From: Nitrospirales bacterium
Lineage (GTDB): Bacteria; Nitrospirota; Nitrospiria; Nitrospirales; UBA8639
Assembly: GCA_022828225.1 (NCBI GenBank)
Contig: JAJEJG010000024.1
Coordinates: forward strand, 1-64,000
Direction: 5' to 3'
Length of the DNA stretch: 64,000 bases
In this document: one piece after another, positions 1 through 10,100 of the stretch
Layout of the letters: every line of letters starts with the position of its first letter
How positions within the stretch are numbered: the stretch's first letter is position 1
Notes under the pieces: generated by a model
Told to the model about the DNA's origin: nothing
Seen by the model: only the letters and a program-made list of their open reading frames with translations
Databases searched by the model: none
Position numbers and translations under genes: made by a program

Positions 1-10
1 CCCTCACCCT

Positions 11-33
11 AGCCCTCTCCCAGGGGGAGAGGG
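11..33. repeat. Palindromic dispersed repeat, copy 1
   Basis: Perfect 9-bp inverted repeat (ccctctccc / gggagaggg) around a 3-bp loop, preceded by ccctcaccct. A near copy with the same preceding sequence lies at 31819-31851. It looks like a REP-type element, and the left part runs to the window edge. Confidence 0.6.
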
Positions 34-92
34 AACGATACTGAAATAGTAACGGGCGAAAATGGGCGAACGCAAGAACGCGCACAAAGCAA

Positions 93-126
93 AAAGGGCG
101 GCAACGATCAACCGTTGCCGCCCTTT
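93..126 (-). terminator. Rho-independent terminator of the 155-943 gene
   Basis: A perfect 14-bp GC-rich inverted repeat (93-106 with 113-126, loop of 6) lies 29 bases past the stop of the minus-strand gene. On the minus strand the stem runs into a short T tract. This is a classic intrinsic terminator. Confidence 0.85.
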
Positions 127-154
127 CCCCTTCTACAAAAACAAAAGAAGGCGC

Positions 155-943
155 TTACATTTTGAACTTGTTCTTCTTCTTGATGTCGAAGTTGGCTTCC
201 ACGGTCGCACCGTCCTTGACTTCCACTTCCGCAGTCACGTTGCCGGCCACCGGGTGCCAAGCCAGGACTTTGTGTTTGCCCGCGGGAACGTCCTTGATCT
301 CAAAGGACCCGTCGCCACCGGACACGCCGAAATGCCCGTTGCTCACGGGCAGAAACCAGGCTTGCATGAATTCGTGCTGGTCACATTGCAACCGGAGAAC
401 GGAACCTTTCCTGGCCATCCGCATCTTGATTTTCTTGTCCAGCTTGTCGCCCTTCTTGGCCAACCCGATGTTGAACAGGGTCGAGGATTTGGCGCCGAGC
501 ACGTCAAAGCTGTGGGGGTTGTGCAAAACCCCTTCTTTGGACTTGGGATCATTGGGATCGGCATCCGTATTTTCCACGATGAAGTTCCCTTTGTTGACCA
601 ACACACCGGTAAAGGGCAGGAACTCACACAACTTGGCAATCACGGTCGGCGTCGTCTTGAAGCCTTTGTCCTTGATGCCGCGAACCGACACGATCGCATT
701 CTTGAGCCCTTTGTTTCCATCCACTTCGACTTCCTTCAACAAACGCGTATCATCCCCTTTTTTGCTGGGATTTTGTTTACAAAAAGCCGGATTGGGAAAC
801 TTGGAAAAGGCAAACTCTTTTGCCGCTACGGGTTTGCCGGAATACATGACTTTCCCCTTGATGGTTCCACCGGCTTGAGCAATCAGTGGCATTGCAACAA
901 GCAACCCACCAAGGCACAAAGTAAGCAACTGACGAGTCCTCAT
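155..943 (-). CDS. Secreted cupredoxin-like protein with C-terminal carboxypeptidase-regulatory-like domain
   Basis: 262 residues with a signal peptide (about 1-24), so periplasmic or exported. A beta-rich N-terminal part is followed by a histidine in NPHSFD and then C187-x2-H190-x2-M193, the ligand order of type 1 copper or the C-terminal half of CuA. The last 60 residues (GDGSFEIKDVPAG, then AWHP) resemble the CarboxypepD_reg beta-sandwich fold. The paralogues at 5207-6118 and 6131-7042 share the same landmarks: an x-C-x-F-x-P-F motif, LFN, QC-x2-H-x2-M, DG-x-F and WHP. It has its own promoter and terminator, so it is probably monocistronic. Copper binding is inferred; no enzymatic activity can be assigned. 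Confidence 0.8.
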   Translation of the reverse strand: MRTRQLLTLCLGGLLVAMPLIAQAGGTIKGKVMYSGKPVAAKEFAFSKFPNPAFCKQNPSKKGDDTRLLKEVEVDGNKGLKNAIVSVRGIKDKGFKTTPTVIAKLCEFLPFTGVLVNKGNFIVENTDADPNDPKSKEGVLHNPHSFDVLGAKSSTLFNIGLAKKGDKLDKKIKMRMARKGSVLRLQCDQHEFMQAWFLPVSNGHFGVSGGDGSFEIKDVPAGKHKVLAWHPVAGNVTAEVEVKDGATVEANFDIKKKNKFKM

Positions 944-1078
944 AGATATTCCTCCTGGTTGAGAATAAGTGATGTCCGAGTCGGGGGGAAAAACCTGACG
1001 GATTTCAACTCCCGGTCCGCCTCAAATTCATACAGCAGGCGAGAAATTCCTCGAATCTTCCTCCACGCACAATTTTTT

Positions 1079-1107
1079 CTTATAACAACCTGAAATGGGG
1101 GTGTCAA
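1079..1107 (-). promoter_or_regulatory. Sigma70-type promoter of the 155-943 gene
   Basis: Minus strand: TTGACA (1107-1102), 17-base spacer, TATAAG (1084-1079). This is nearly consensus. The predicted transcription start near 1072 gives a leader of about 130 bases before the ATG at 943. Confidence 0.7.
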
Positions 1108-1157
1108 GTCAACCACTCTCACCAGCCTCTGCGGGGTATATTTTGTCCAACAGTGGA

Positions 1158-3101
1158 TTAACGGGCATTCGAAACCGACGGGCCATCCCTTATCGAAAAG
1201 GGTGCCCGCGCCTCTGCGAGCATCGTGAGCATTTCCCGGAAACGCTCCGGCAATTCATCGGCTTGCGCAATAGGGCTGGAACACAATCGGTCGGTGCACA
1301 CATAGGCGAATGGACCTGCAACCTTCGGGAAGGTGACCTCGCCGATGGAAAGGGAATCGACGCGGGGATCCAAGAACCGGACCAGTTTCCCCGGCGCGTA
1401 CATGGCCAGGCTGCGGTCAAAGAGGCGCCGGGCCTCAGCCTGATTTTTTTCGCCCACCACCACGATATGAACGGGATAATAGAGGAAACGGTGGAGGGCA
1501 CGACCCGTGTGCGCAACCGGCAGATTGCCGGCCTCCACGATCATTTGCAGAATTGTTTCGGCCCTTTCCCTGTACCGAAGGTCCTGGGTCAGATAAAACA
1601 AGTCGGAAAAGACCAGTGAGAGCGCGGCATTGACCTGCAGATCCTTATGGGGGAATTTCAACAGTCCCAGGGAAGAAGCGGACGGCGTCCGGTCGAAATA
1701 ACCTCCCCCTTGGCTGTCCTCAAACAACCGGACGGAATCCTCGATGATCGTTTCAGCCTGCTTCAGGTAAGAAGACGAGCCGGTCGTCAAAAAAGCCGCG
1801 ATCAAGGCGTCCGCGAAAAGGACCTGATCGGCAAGCAACCCGAACTCCTTGGGATGACCGTCGTGAATTAGATGTGCCAAACCCCGGCCGGGTTGATAGC
1901 GTTCCTTGTATAACTGTCCGAGCGTGTTGAGGGCAAACTCGCGAGCCTCCGCATCTCCCAGGACCTGCGAAACCCTGAGAGCCGTCTTGATCATCAAGGC
2001 GTTCCAGTCGGTCAGCTTCGTCCGGTCCACAAAGGGAATGCCGATGGACAGACGTTGCGATTCCTCCAGGGCAAAAAATTTCTCACCGGACATGTTGGCG
2101 CCAGGGCGGTTCGGGTTCCGGACGTCGGCGTCCTGACTGGCATAAAAACCCACACGTTCCCGGTCGGCAAGAAACCGCATGACGTATCCCATGGTCCGCT
2201 CGACCACCTCGCGGTACCGTGTCAGGCCGGTGACTTGATACGCCTCCAAATAATTGAGCAGATTGGTCGCCTGGGTGGAAAGCAGCTTTTCATAATGCGG
2301 GTGTAACCAATCCGCCTGCTCGGCATAGCGAAAGAAACCGCCCCAGACCGGATCATGGAGTTTCATTTGTTGATCCAGGGTCAACAACGCCATGTGCCGC
2401 CACTCCGCATCCCGGGACCAAAAATGGTGGGAAAAGGCCAACGTGACGGCCTCGGGTTCGAAAAATTTCGGCGCGTCCCGAAACCCGCCGGATACGGGGT
2501 CGAAGGACTGCTTCATCACTTCGAGGATTTGAGCCAGCATCGCCGGATGAAGGCGCCCATGAGACTGCCGGCTTGCCCGCTGTGCCGATTCCACCTGTTC
2601 CCAGATCCGGGCAACCCGTTCGGCCATGTCCTGCTTGTTTTCCCGGTAAAACGCATCCGACGTGCGCAACACTTCGAGCATGGCCTCGGGCGCCAACGCA
2701 TTCGCCTGGAAAAGAATCTCCCCTGAAGGCAGCAGGACACTGGTGGTCGGCCAGCCGCCGTGCCTATACCGGGCCGCAATATCCGGATGTTGATCGGTTT
2801 CGACCCGGACCGGGATGAATCCGGCATTCAGCAACGTGACCACCTCGGGGTCGACGTACGTCGTCTCATCCATCACGTGACAGGCATGGCACCACACGGC
2901 CGTAAGATCCAGCAGGATCAGCTTGTCTTCCGCGTGCGCACGTTCGAACGCCTCGGCTCCCCATGCGGCCCAGTGGACGGCCGGCGCAGAAGTCGCTCGT
3001 TGATCGCTCGCCAGCCCGGTCGCTGGAAACCAGACGATCACATACAGGAAAAAATAGATGAACCGGGGAGATAGGAAAAAACCGATGCCGGAATACCTCA
3101 T
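1158..3101 (-). CDS. DUF255 (YyaL-type) thioredoxin-like protein, exported
   Basis: 647 residues from the ATG at 3101; an in-frame TTG at 3137 is also possible. After a hydrophobic export segment (about 10-32) comes the DUF255 thioredoxin-fold domain with WCHACHVMD in place of the usual CxxC active site. A long alpha-helical part follows, typical of the six-hairpin glycosidase or N-acylglucosamine-epimerase-like half of YyaL proteins. The family is usually cytosolic and around 690 residues or more, so the export segment and shorter C-terminus are unusual. It is the last gene of the minus-strand run starting at 7042. The biochemical role of the family is not established; a periplasmic redox or folding job is inferred only from the location and the CxxC motif. 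Confidence 0.8.
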   Translation of the reverse strand: MRYSGIGFFLSPRFIYFFLYVIVWFPATGLASDQRATSAPAVHWAAWGAEAFERAHAEDKLILLDLTAVWCHACHVMDETTYVDPEVVTLLNAGFIPVRVETDQHPDIAARYRHGGWPTTSVLLPSGEILFQANALAPEAMLEVLRTSDAFYRENKQDMAERVARIWEQVESAQRASRQSHGRLHPAMLAQILEVMKQSFDPVSGGFRDAPKFFEPEAVTLAFSHHFWSRDAEWRHMALLTLDQQMKLHDPVWGGFFRYAEQADWLHPHYEKLLSTQATNLLNYLEAYQVTGLTRYREVVERTMGYVMRFLADRERVGFYASQDADVRNPNRPGANMSGEKFFALEESQRLSIGIPFVDRTKLTDWNALMIKTALRVSQVLGDAEAREFALNTLGQLYKERYQPGRGLAHLIHDGHPKEFGLLADQVLFADALIAAFLTTGSSSYLKQAETIIEDSVRLFEDSQGGGYFDRTPSASSLGLLKFPHKDLQVNAALSLVFSDLFYLTQDLRYRERAETILQMIVEAGNLPVAHTGRALHRFLYYPVHIVVVGEKNQAEARRLFDRSLAMYAPGKLVRFLDPRVDSLSIGEVTFPKVAGPFAYVCTDRLCSSPIAQADELPERFREMLTMLAEARAPFSIRDGPSVSNAR

Positions 3102-3169
3102 GGCCGTTATTCTAGAGAAAGGTCGTCGCCTACTCAATGGAACGCCGGGCCGTCAAGGCGGCTGGGGCG

Positions 3170-4528
3170 TCAGGCCTCGGGCGAGGCCGAGAGGAGACGC
3201 GCAATGGCTCCCGCTGCGGTGGCGCGAACGGCTTCGTTCTGATCTTTCATGAGCGGTTTGAGGCGGGGAATCAGCTCTCGTCCACCGACCCGGCCCAGCG
3301 ATCTGGTCGCTGAAATTTTGGGTTTCGGTACAGGATCGTTGAGCAGGAGCAGCAAAGGTCCCACCACGTCGCGGGCGCGGCCATGCCCCAATGCCTTCGC
3401 CACGGAAGAACGCAGGCCCGGATTCTGTTGCCCCATCAAATCCCGCACGGTTCCGGCCACGACACTGAACGGGCTGCTCAATTGCAGTAAACCCGCGATG
3501 GCCGCAGCCCGCACACCCATATTGTGATCCTGCAAAGCCCGGGTCAAAGGAAAGACCGCCGTTTCGGCTTTGAGCTTCCCCAACGTCACCGCCGCCACGC
3601 TGCGGACGGCCGGCACGGGATCGGCCAGTGCCTTAATCAGGAAAGGGACGCCTTCGGCCGAACCGAGTTTCCCCAGCGAGGCCGCCGCGGCCGCGCGAAT
3701 CGACGGCTGTTTGTCGCGAAGCCCCAGTTCGAGCAGCGGCAACCCCTTGGGATCCCCGATTTCGCCGACCATGCGCAGGGCCCCTCCTCGTTCATAGCCT
3801 TCCGGCACGTTGGTCGCCTGCGCCACGGTCTGCCAGTGTTCCTTTTGCCCGAGTCGATACAGGGCCGCGGCCGCGGCAACCTGCACGACCCGGTGCTCAT
3901 CCTTCAACAACGGGACGATCAGGGAAATGGACCCGGGATCGCCCCATCGCCCCAAAGCTTTCAAGACCGTGACCCTGACCAGGCCCGCCTTGTCCTTGAG
4001 CGCGTTGTGAAAGCTCTTCGCTTGTCGCCCGGACGGCAACTTGCCCATACCCTCGGCAACCAAGACGCGAATCATGCCCGACCCGTCACTGAGCCCATCC
4101 TGAAAATACGGAACCACCTCATCGGACGGAATCTCCTTCAACGCCGAATAGGCCGCCCCTCGCACTTGCTCGCGCATATCCGACCGGAACGGGAGAATGC
4201 TCTGGACGGCGAGTTCCCGCAGCAGCCCTTCGTCCTTTCCGTTCGCCTTGACGAATGCCTCATACGCATCGATGCCCTCCGCGGTTTTGCCGAGCCGTAC
4301 CAAACCCAGCATCTTGAGCCGCGATGACGCCCGCTGCCATTCCGCGTCACCGAGAAGAGGCTCGACGAGTTCCAAAGCCTTCTGAAAATCACCTTGCTCG
4401 AAGGCCCGCTCGGCCAGACCCAACTGCTCGTCGGAAGACGTTTGTCCCGTCACGGACCCCGCCGCCAACAGAACACCGCAGACAACGCCCATAAACACCG
4501 TGGTCCATTGCCGAACCGTCATAGCCAT
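3170..4528 (-). CDS. Secreted HEAT-repeat protein
   Basis: 452 residues with a signal peptide (about 1-29), a short TPR-like helical segment (about 34-110), then some eight HEAT/PBS-lyase-type repeats with recurring motifs such as R-x-x-A-A-x-A-L-G-x-L. Such arrays are protein-protein scaffolds. It starts 12 bases after the 4541-5203 gene, and its GAAGGA ribosome site lies inside a small tandem duplication at that junction. As part of the 7042-1158 operon it may organise the periplasmic copper-like proteins, but no partner can be identified from the sequence. Confidence 0.8.
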   Translation of the reverse strand: MAMTVRQWTTVFMGVVCGVLLAAGSVTGQTSSDEQLGLAERAFEQGDFQKALELVEPLLGDAEWQRASSRLKMLGLVRLGKTAEGIDAYEAFVKANGKDEGLLRELAVQSILPFRSDMREQVRGAAYSALKEIPSDEVVPYFQDGLSDGSGMIRVLVAEGMGKLPSGRQAKSFHNALKDKAGLVRVTVLKALGRWGDPGSISLIVPLLKDEHRVVQVAAAAALYRLGQKEHWQTVAQATNVPEGYERGGALRMVGEIGDPKGLPLLELGLRDKQPSIRAAAAASLGKLGSAEGVPFLIKALADPVPAVRSVAAVTLGKLKAETAVFPLTRALQDHNMGVRAAAIAGLLQLSSPFSVVAGTVRDLMGQQNPGLRSSVAKALGHGRARDVVGPLLLLLNDPVPKPKISATRSLGRVGGRELIPRLKPLMKDQNEAVRATAAGAIARLLSASPEA

Positions 4529-4540
4529 TTATCCTTCATC

Positions 4541-5203
4541 CTATCCTTCATCCGCCTGTTTTTCGGTAGCCTGAAACATTCGATACCCCAACGGCGTTTC
4601 AAAAAAATACTCAGGCTGTTTCGAGAGCACAACGCGGCCATATTCCACGGACCAATCCCGATCCAGACTTACGAGCTTCAACAACAACTGCCGCGCTTCA
4701 TCGACCCATTGATAATACGCCTCCCGGTGGTCGTGGCGTTCCACCGCCACTTCGTACAACGTGGCCTGCTGCTCGCCGACCATGGCATCGCCGATCCGGG
4801 ACCGGGAGACTTCCCCGTCCAACGTCACCGCCAGGGGAAGCATATAATCCAGCGTCAACGGAACCGCCATGACCAAACGACGCTGGGACAGAATGTACCA
4901 CACCTGCTGTTTGTCCAGCCGGACGATGGTGACCGTGGCATAGCCCATATCCGTTTTGACCCCTCCCCGGTGTTCGATCCGGTAGCGATCCCCCTTCACG
5001 AACAACTGGGCATGTGAGGTCTTTCCATTGGTGCGCCACGTCAGACGAGCTGAAAATTCCAGCTCATCCCCATTGCGTGATGCTGGAACGCCGGCACCGA
5101 AAGCGAAAACCCCGGAAATGAGCATCAGCAGAAAAGAGAGCAGGAAAACGGGAAGGAGCCGATACCACCACGGCCGGGTGGGACGGAAGGGAATGACAGC
5201 CAT
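4541..5203 (-). CDS. Exported protein of unknown function, LolA/DUF4412-like
   Basis: 220 residues. A short basic N-terminus leads to one hydrophobic segment (about 13-36), either an uncleaved anchor or a signal peptide. The remainder alternates short hydrophobic and charged beta strands (for example RYRIEHRGG and QVWYILSQRR), as seen in LolA-like or DUF4412-like beta half-barrels that bind hydrophobic ligands. It begins 3 bases after the stop of the 5207-6118 gene, so the two are probably translationally coupled. I do not recognise a specific family. A lipid-binding or outer-membrane-targeting role is only a suggestion from the fold pattern. Confidence 0.6.
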   Translation of the reverse strand: MAVIPFRPTRPWWYRLLPVFLLSFLLMLISGVFAFGAGVPASRNGDELEFSARLTWRTNGKTSHAQLFVKGDRYRIEHRGGVKTDMGYATVTIVRLDKQQVWYILSQRRLVMAVPLTLDYMLPLAVTLDGEVSRSRIGDAMVGEQQATLYEVAVERHDHREAYYQWVDEARQLLLKLVSLDRDWSVEYGRVVLSKQPEYFFETPLGYRMFQATEKQADEG

Positions 5204-5206
5204 GAG

Positions 5207-6118
5207 TTACTGGCGCTCGAGAAGAGGTTCGATCGTGAATTCCCGGCCCAACGCCGCGGGAGTGAACCGGGGAGGCGTCCGAACGGTGAGCGCGGTTTTG
5301 CGCCGTCCCGGCGAAGGCAATTGAAAGTCGATCGTCAGGTTCGCGCCAGGCTCGATGGTCACCGGCTTTTTCATCACCTGCTTGACGCCGGGATGCCACG
5401 CCCGAATGTCATACGTGCCGGGCGGCACGCCTTCGAGGGAAAACCGTCCGTTCTCATCGGTCAGCACGTAGTAGGGATTGTCCACCGCAATGGCCCAGCT
5501 CTCCATATACGCGTGAAACCCGCATTGCATCACGAACGTCCGGCGTTTCTTGCTCAACTGGAATTGCCGGACCAACGACTCCCCTGGCCTATGGTCATGG
5601 GTCGCATGCAGATCGCCTCGTTGATGCCGGCGATTGAAGGGCAGCGGTGAATTGAACAACACCCGGGTCCCCATGGCGGTCGAGGTCTCGTAGGCCTGAA
5701 TATCATGCATCACGGGGTCCATGTTCACCACTTCGATACCATGCCCGCTTCGCACGACCGTCGTAAAGGGCGAAAACCGGCAATCCCGCGCTTCGACCCT
5801 CGGAACGGAAAGGGAGAACGGTTTGCCTTCCGTGACGCCTTCCAACAACACGACGACGTTCAGGACCTGGCCTTGCTCATTCACCAGAAAATCACGAAGG
5901 AGCCGCCATCCGTTCCCGTTGGAGATCCGTCCGCAATATTCGGGGTCCGGGAAAATGACCAGGTTGTACGCCTTGGGGTCCGGCACCGGTCCCGAAAGGG
6001 TGACCGTCCCCTGGACCGTTCCGCCGCCGGCAATCTCTTTGACTTCATATCCCCACAGAGAAGAAGCCGGGATCGAGAGAATCAGACACAAGCCCGTGAT
6101 CAGAAACGCCTTCATCAA
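5207..6118 (-). CDS. Secreted cupredoxin-like / CarboxypepD_reg protein, paralogue 2
   Basis: 303 residues, signal peptide about 1-23, good ribosome site (GGAGGG) before the ATG. The central domain shows MHDIQ (probable His ligand), a His-rich loop (HQRGDLHATHDH) and C199-x2-H202-x2-M205. A CarboxypepD_reg-like domain follows from about 212 (NPYYVLTDENGRF, then AWHPG). The protein is closely similar to the neighbour at 6131-7042 (both QCGFHxYM and NPYYxxT), which suggests a tandem duplication. It belongs to the 7042-1158 operon. An electron-transfer or copper-binding role in the periplasm is inferred from the ligand pattern. Confidence 0.8.
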   Translation of the reverse strand: MMKAFLITGLCLILSIPASSLWGYEVKEIAGGGTVQGTVTLSGPVPDPKAYNLVIFPDPEYCGRISNGNGWRLLRDFLVNEQGQVLNVVVLLEGVTEGKPFSLSVPRVEARDCRFSPFTTVVRSGHGIEVVNMDPVMHDIQAYETSTAMGTRVLFNSPLPFNRRHQRGDLHATHDHRPGESLVRQFQLSKKRRTFVMQCGFHAYMESWAIAVDNPYYVLTDENGRFSLEGVPPGTYDIRAWHPGVKQVMKKPVTIEPGANLTIDFQLPSPGRRKTALTVRTPPRFTPAALGREFTIEPLLERQ

Positions 6119-6130
6119 CCCTCCGAACCG

Positions 6131-7042
6131 TCAGGGCTTCTGTAACCTGACCGACGGAATGATTTCCACACCCTCCCCGAGTAACTCCAAGCCGAAGTGG
6201 GGATTTTCCTGCATTTCATGCACGCTTCTTCGTCCCTTCACGGCTTCATATTGGAAATCCTGCGTGACCGTGCCGTTGGCCGGGACGGTAATGTTCCGGT
6301 CCAGGTATTTTTTCATACCGGCGTGCCAGACCGTCAACGTATACTCGCCCGGGGGCACGTCCGTAAGTTCGAACCGTCCATCTTCCTTGGTAATCGCATA
6401 GTAGGGATTTTTGACCACGACGCCCCAGGAAAACATGTACGGATGGAAACCGCATTGCATGACAAAAATGTTGCGGCCTTTCCTGAGGTGCACTTTTTGA
6501 ATCATGGGCTTGCCCGGCAAATGCTTATGACTGTGCAACATGCCCAGCACCTTGTGAAACGCGTTCATGGGTAACGGTCGATTGAACAAGACTCTCGCGC
6601 CCCGCACCCGAGCGGTTTCGTATCCCTGGATATCGTGTTCAACGGGATCCATGTTGATCACCGTGATTTCGTCCTGATCGCGCAACACGTTCACGAATGG
6701 CAGGAAATCGCAGTCCATGGCTTCGATCAACACCTTGGGCACCTCGAACCGCTTCCCTTTTTCCACCCCGTTGAGTATGACGACCGCGTCCTTGAGGCTG
6801 CCGTCCTCCCCGATGATGAAATCCTCCACGATCCGCCAACCCGTGCCGGTGGAAATGCGACCGCAATACACCGCGTCCGGGATCGTCACCAGATTGAAAG
6901 CCATGGGTCGCGGGGTGTTACCGGTAATCGCCACGTGACCTGTGATGGTCCCCCCATCTGTGACCGATATCTCCTCATAGGCCCATCCTGGAGACACGAA
7001 CAACCCCAAGACCAAGCACAACGTCCACGTCCGCACTGCCAT
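6131..7042 (-). CDS. Secreted cupredoxin-like / CarboxypepD_reg protein, paralogue 3
   Basis: 303 residues from the ATG at 7042, chosen because GGGAGGT sits at ideal spacing and a signal peptide (about 1-22) follows at once; the upstream extension to 7111 has neither. Landmarks: EHDIQGYE (His ligand candidate), a His-rich loop (LHSHKHLPG), C197-x2-H200-x2-M203, then NPYYAITKEDGRF and VWHAG of the C-terminal beta sandwich. It is the first gene of a six-gene operon and lies directly downstream of the multicopper oxidase terminator, with its own promoter. The proposed copper site is inferred. Confidence 0.8.
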   Translation of the reverse strand: MAVRTWTLCLVLGLFVSPGWAYEEISVTDGGTITGHVAITGNTPRPMAFNLVTIPDAVYCGRISTGTGWRIVEDFIIGEDGSLKDAVVILNGVEKGKRFEVPKVLIEAMDCDFLPFVNVLRDQDEITVINMDPVEHDIQGYETARVRGARVLFNRPLPMNAFHKVLGMLHSHKHLPGKPMIQKVHLRKGRNIFVMQCGFHPYMFSWGVVVKNPYYAITKEDGRFELTDVPPGEYTLTVWHAGMKKYLDRNITVPANGTVTQDFQYEAVKGRRSVHEMQENPHFGLELLGEGVEIIPSVRLQKP

Positions 7043-7074
7043 GAATACCTCCCTCTGCCCTCGATCAATACCCT

Positions 7075-7104
7075 GGTATACGGAAAACTTATGCGAGAGA
7101 TCAA
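7075..7104 (-). promoter_or_regulatory. Probable promoter of the 7042-1158 operon
   Basis: Minus strand: TTGATC (7104-7099), 18-base spacer, TATACC (7080-7075), upstream of the ATG at 7042 and just after the multicopper oxidase terminator. It would start the operon independently of that gene. Confidence 0.5.
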
Positions 7105-7113
7105 TGCTCACGG

Positions 7114-7147
7114 AAAAAAAACGGGGAAGCCGATACCGGCTTCCCCG
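7114..7147 (-). terminator. Rho-independent terminator of the multicopper oxidase gene
   Basis: A 10-bp stem (7122-7131 with 7138-7147, loop of 6), GC-rich and perfect, is followed on the minus strand by eight T residues. It lies 34 bases past the stop at 7181. Confidence 0.9.
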
Positions 7148-7180
7148 CCCTTTCCATCTGCCTTCGCACCCAACCCCGTG

Positions 7181-10100
7181 TTATGGCTTGAACGAGATCG
7201 GTCGAACGCTACCTTCTTCAGATTGACCCTCTTTGGCTTCCTTGACTCCCGGGGAAGCCCCGCTAAGCGGGAGGATTCTCTGGTCGTTCTTGGACAGCAC
7301 GCGGAAATAGCCCCATTGCCCGGACTGGGAATACGGCAAGCGTGCATTGCTGTACACGTAATCGCCAGGCATGGAATACGGGCCGCCGGCCGAAGAAATA
7401 AACGCGTCGATCCCTTCGGACCCGGAGAATTCCACGACGCTGATGCGATCGGCTCCTTCCATGAACGGCTCGATGGGCCATTCATGTTTTTCCAGCGTGA
7501 ACATACCGTTTTGCTCATTGCTGGCGCCGAACACGTGAATCCGGACCGGGTCACCCGCATGAGCCTCGATAATCGGCGTGGCCGGTTCATTCGGTTCATC
7601 GACGTTACAGGGTTGGAACATCCGTCCCAACGAGCACCCCTGTTCTTCACGATACAGATAGGGCTCGTTTCTGTAATTGACGCCGACCAATCCGGCCACG
7701 TTTTGCACGTACGGCATGAAGCTGGTGCCGATGATATTGTCTTCATCCTGGAAGAACAGGGCCACGTCACGATAGTTGGCCCGGTGCTCATTTCCGGGAA
7801 CCGTCCGGTCGACAATTACGTCGGCGGTCCAACTGTTCTTCTCGGAAATGTCGGCTCCGGTCTTCGGATCGCGATACTGGGAGCCCTTGGGACCGATCAC
7901 GATCCCGCCGAACAACCCGTTCCGCGGGTTCATGGCCACGTTGCCCCAATCCCACACCAGGGATTGCGTTTCCCCGACGGCCGGATCGGCATAATAGGTA
8001 TAGGTCCGGCTTTCTCCGGGAGCCACGGTTTGATCACCGGGATTGTTACCCAGGTTCACCCCTTGAGAATCCTTGGGATCGAACGCCAGGGAGAACGCCG
8101 AGAATGAAGCCCGGCCTTCTTTCATCTTGTTGGTCAGTTTCACCTTGAGACAATCACCCACGTTGGCCCGCAAGGTCAGCGGCATGGGCTGGAATTCTCC
8201 GGAAACCTTGGCCACCTCCTCTTCCAGGACGTAGATCTTGGCATCCGGGTTCTTCACTTCGATCGTCCGTTCAAAGTCCACTTCGATGGCTTCTTCCACG
8301 TTGGGATTGAACGCCATCTGAGGATAATCAATGGCCACGACGTTGAAATTCTTCACCGGGGCATCGGCCGGACACACCGGCAACGGCTTCTTGATGCCGG
8401 GTCCGCCGTATGCCGCATTCGGCAACGGTTTCAAGTCCGGCACTTCTTCATCCAAGACCCGGATCAACCCCCACGAGCCTTCGGACAGCTTCGAACTCCG
8501 GCCGTTGAAATACATGTAATCGCCGGACTGGAGTCTCGTCCCACCGGCCTGCGGCACCACCAGGTCGTACCGTTCCGCAATGCCGATGTGAATGGAATTC
8601 TTCCGGTTGGCGTCACCGGCGTAGCGTTCGGTCAGGAAGTTATGACCGGACACGGTAAAGACGTTACTCTCGTTCATCGTCACGTCGATCAGCCGGAAGA
8701 CGATGGCATCGCCCAGATACGCCCGCAACGTGACCGTACTCGGATCCCCGTGCGTGCCGCTGCTGAATATTTGCGAGGTCTCCGGATTATTGGCCAACCG
8801 CTGCGCAAAGGGTTCGGCCCGGAAATTCAAGGCCCCGCCCGTCGTATGCGTGCCGCCGTTGAGGAACGGCATCGGCGTCATCTTGATCAGGTCGTTCGGC
8901 GGCATTTGGAAGGACACGGTCCGCCCGGCTTCCAACGCCACTTCCACGGGTTGGCCCGGAGGATTCCCGGCCGTCACCACGTTGACCGTATGAGGCACCG
9001 TATCCATGATTTGAACCATCAATTCACGGAAACTGCCGCTCACCCCATACCCCACGGGTTCCACCGTGTGGATATCCATCACCGGACCGGTCCGTTTGGC
9101 TTCACCGGTCGCCGGATCATGCCACGTCGACCCGAACGGCTCGATCAGGAACGAACACACCGCGCCGTGAGGCCACGTGGTCCCGCCGAACGCGTGGTCA
9201 TGACAGAACACGGACCCGACGTCGGCATCCGCCCAAAACCGCTGCCGCACGAACTCCACGGTCACGATGTCCCCGACCGGGTGATCGTGCTCCAACGGAG
9301 TCTTGAAGGTCAGGGTCTGCGCCCCATCACTCGGCGCCGCGGCTTCACCACCGCCGCCCCCACCGGGCACTTGCAGTTGCTGTCCGACGCTCAGCATATT
9401 GGCGTCCGCCAGACCGTTCATGCTCACCAGCGTCGCCACGTCGGTGCCGTGCCGCATCGCGATCCCCCCAAGGGTATCCCCGGGGTTCACCGTATACATG
9501 CCGCCGCCCGCGCCACTTGCCGACGCGGTTTCGCCTGAACTCCCGATGGCGACGATACGCTTCACTTCCGAACCCGGCACGTTATCCGCGCCGACGAGAA
9601 TGACCGTGCCGACGTGGTACTGCTGGGCGTTCGTCACGTGAATGGTCCGGTCACCCTTGCCGGCCGCCTTGGTGAACTTGGCATTCATGGGCACCGGCAA
9701 CCCCTTGTCCGACTTCTTCTCGAATTGGGTAAAGGGCCGCATGGACTGTTCATACGAAAATCCTGAAATCACCCCGTCGGACGCCTGGTTGTCGAATTGC
9801 ACGAAATGGAAGTGCGTATTGATCTTGGACGACTGGAAATTCGTAAAGTCGTCGTCCAGCCATTCGCTGGTCAACATCCAATCCATGCAATCATAGATAT
9901 TGGCGCGGAAGACCAACGGCACCTTCAAATCATTGTTGTTCCGAATGGCTTCCTCTTCGTCGTGCACCACGTACAACAACCCGTTCGGATCGACCACGGC
10001 CGGCTGATCGCCCTGGGCCGCGGACAACTCGATCGGAAGCTTGATGAAGTGGACATTGTACTCCTGGGAACCCGCACGGTCCGGACACAGGCTCCAGCGC

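Noticed and set aside
6635-8107. 490-codon plus-strand open frame
   Set aside because: It crosses the terminator and promoter between two well-supported minus-strand genes and has no motif.
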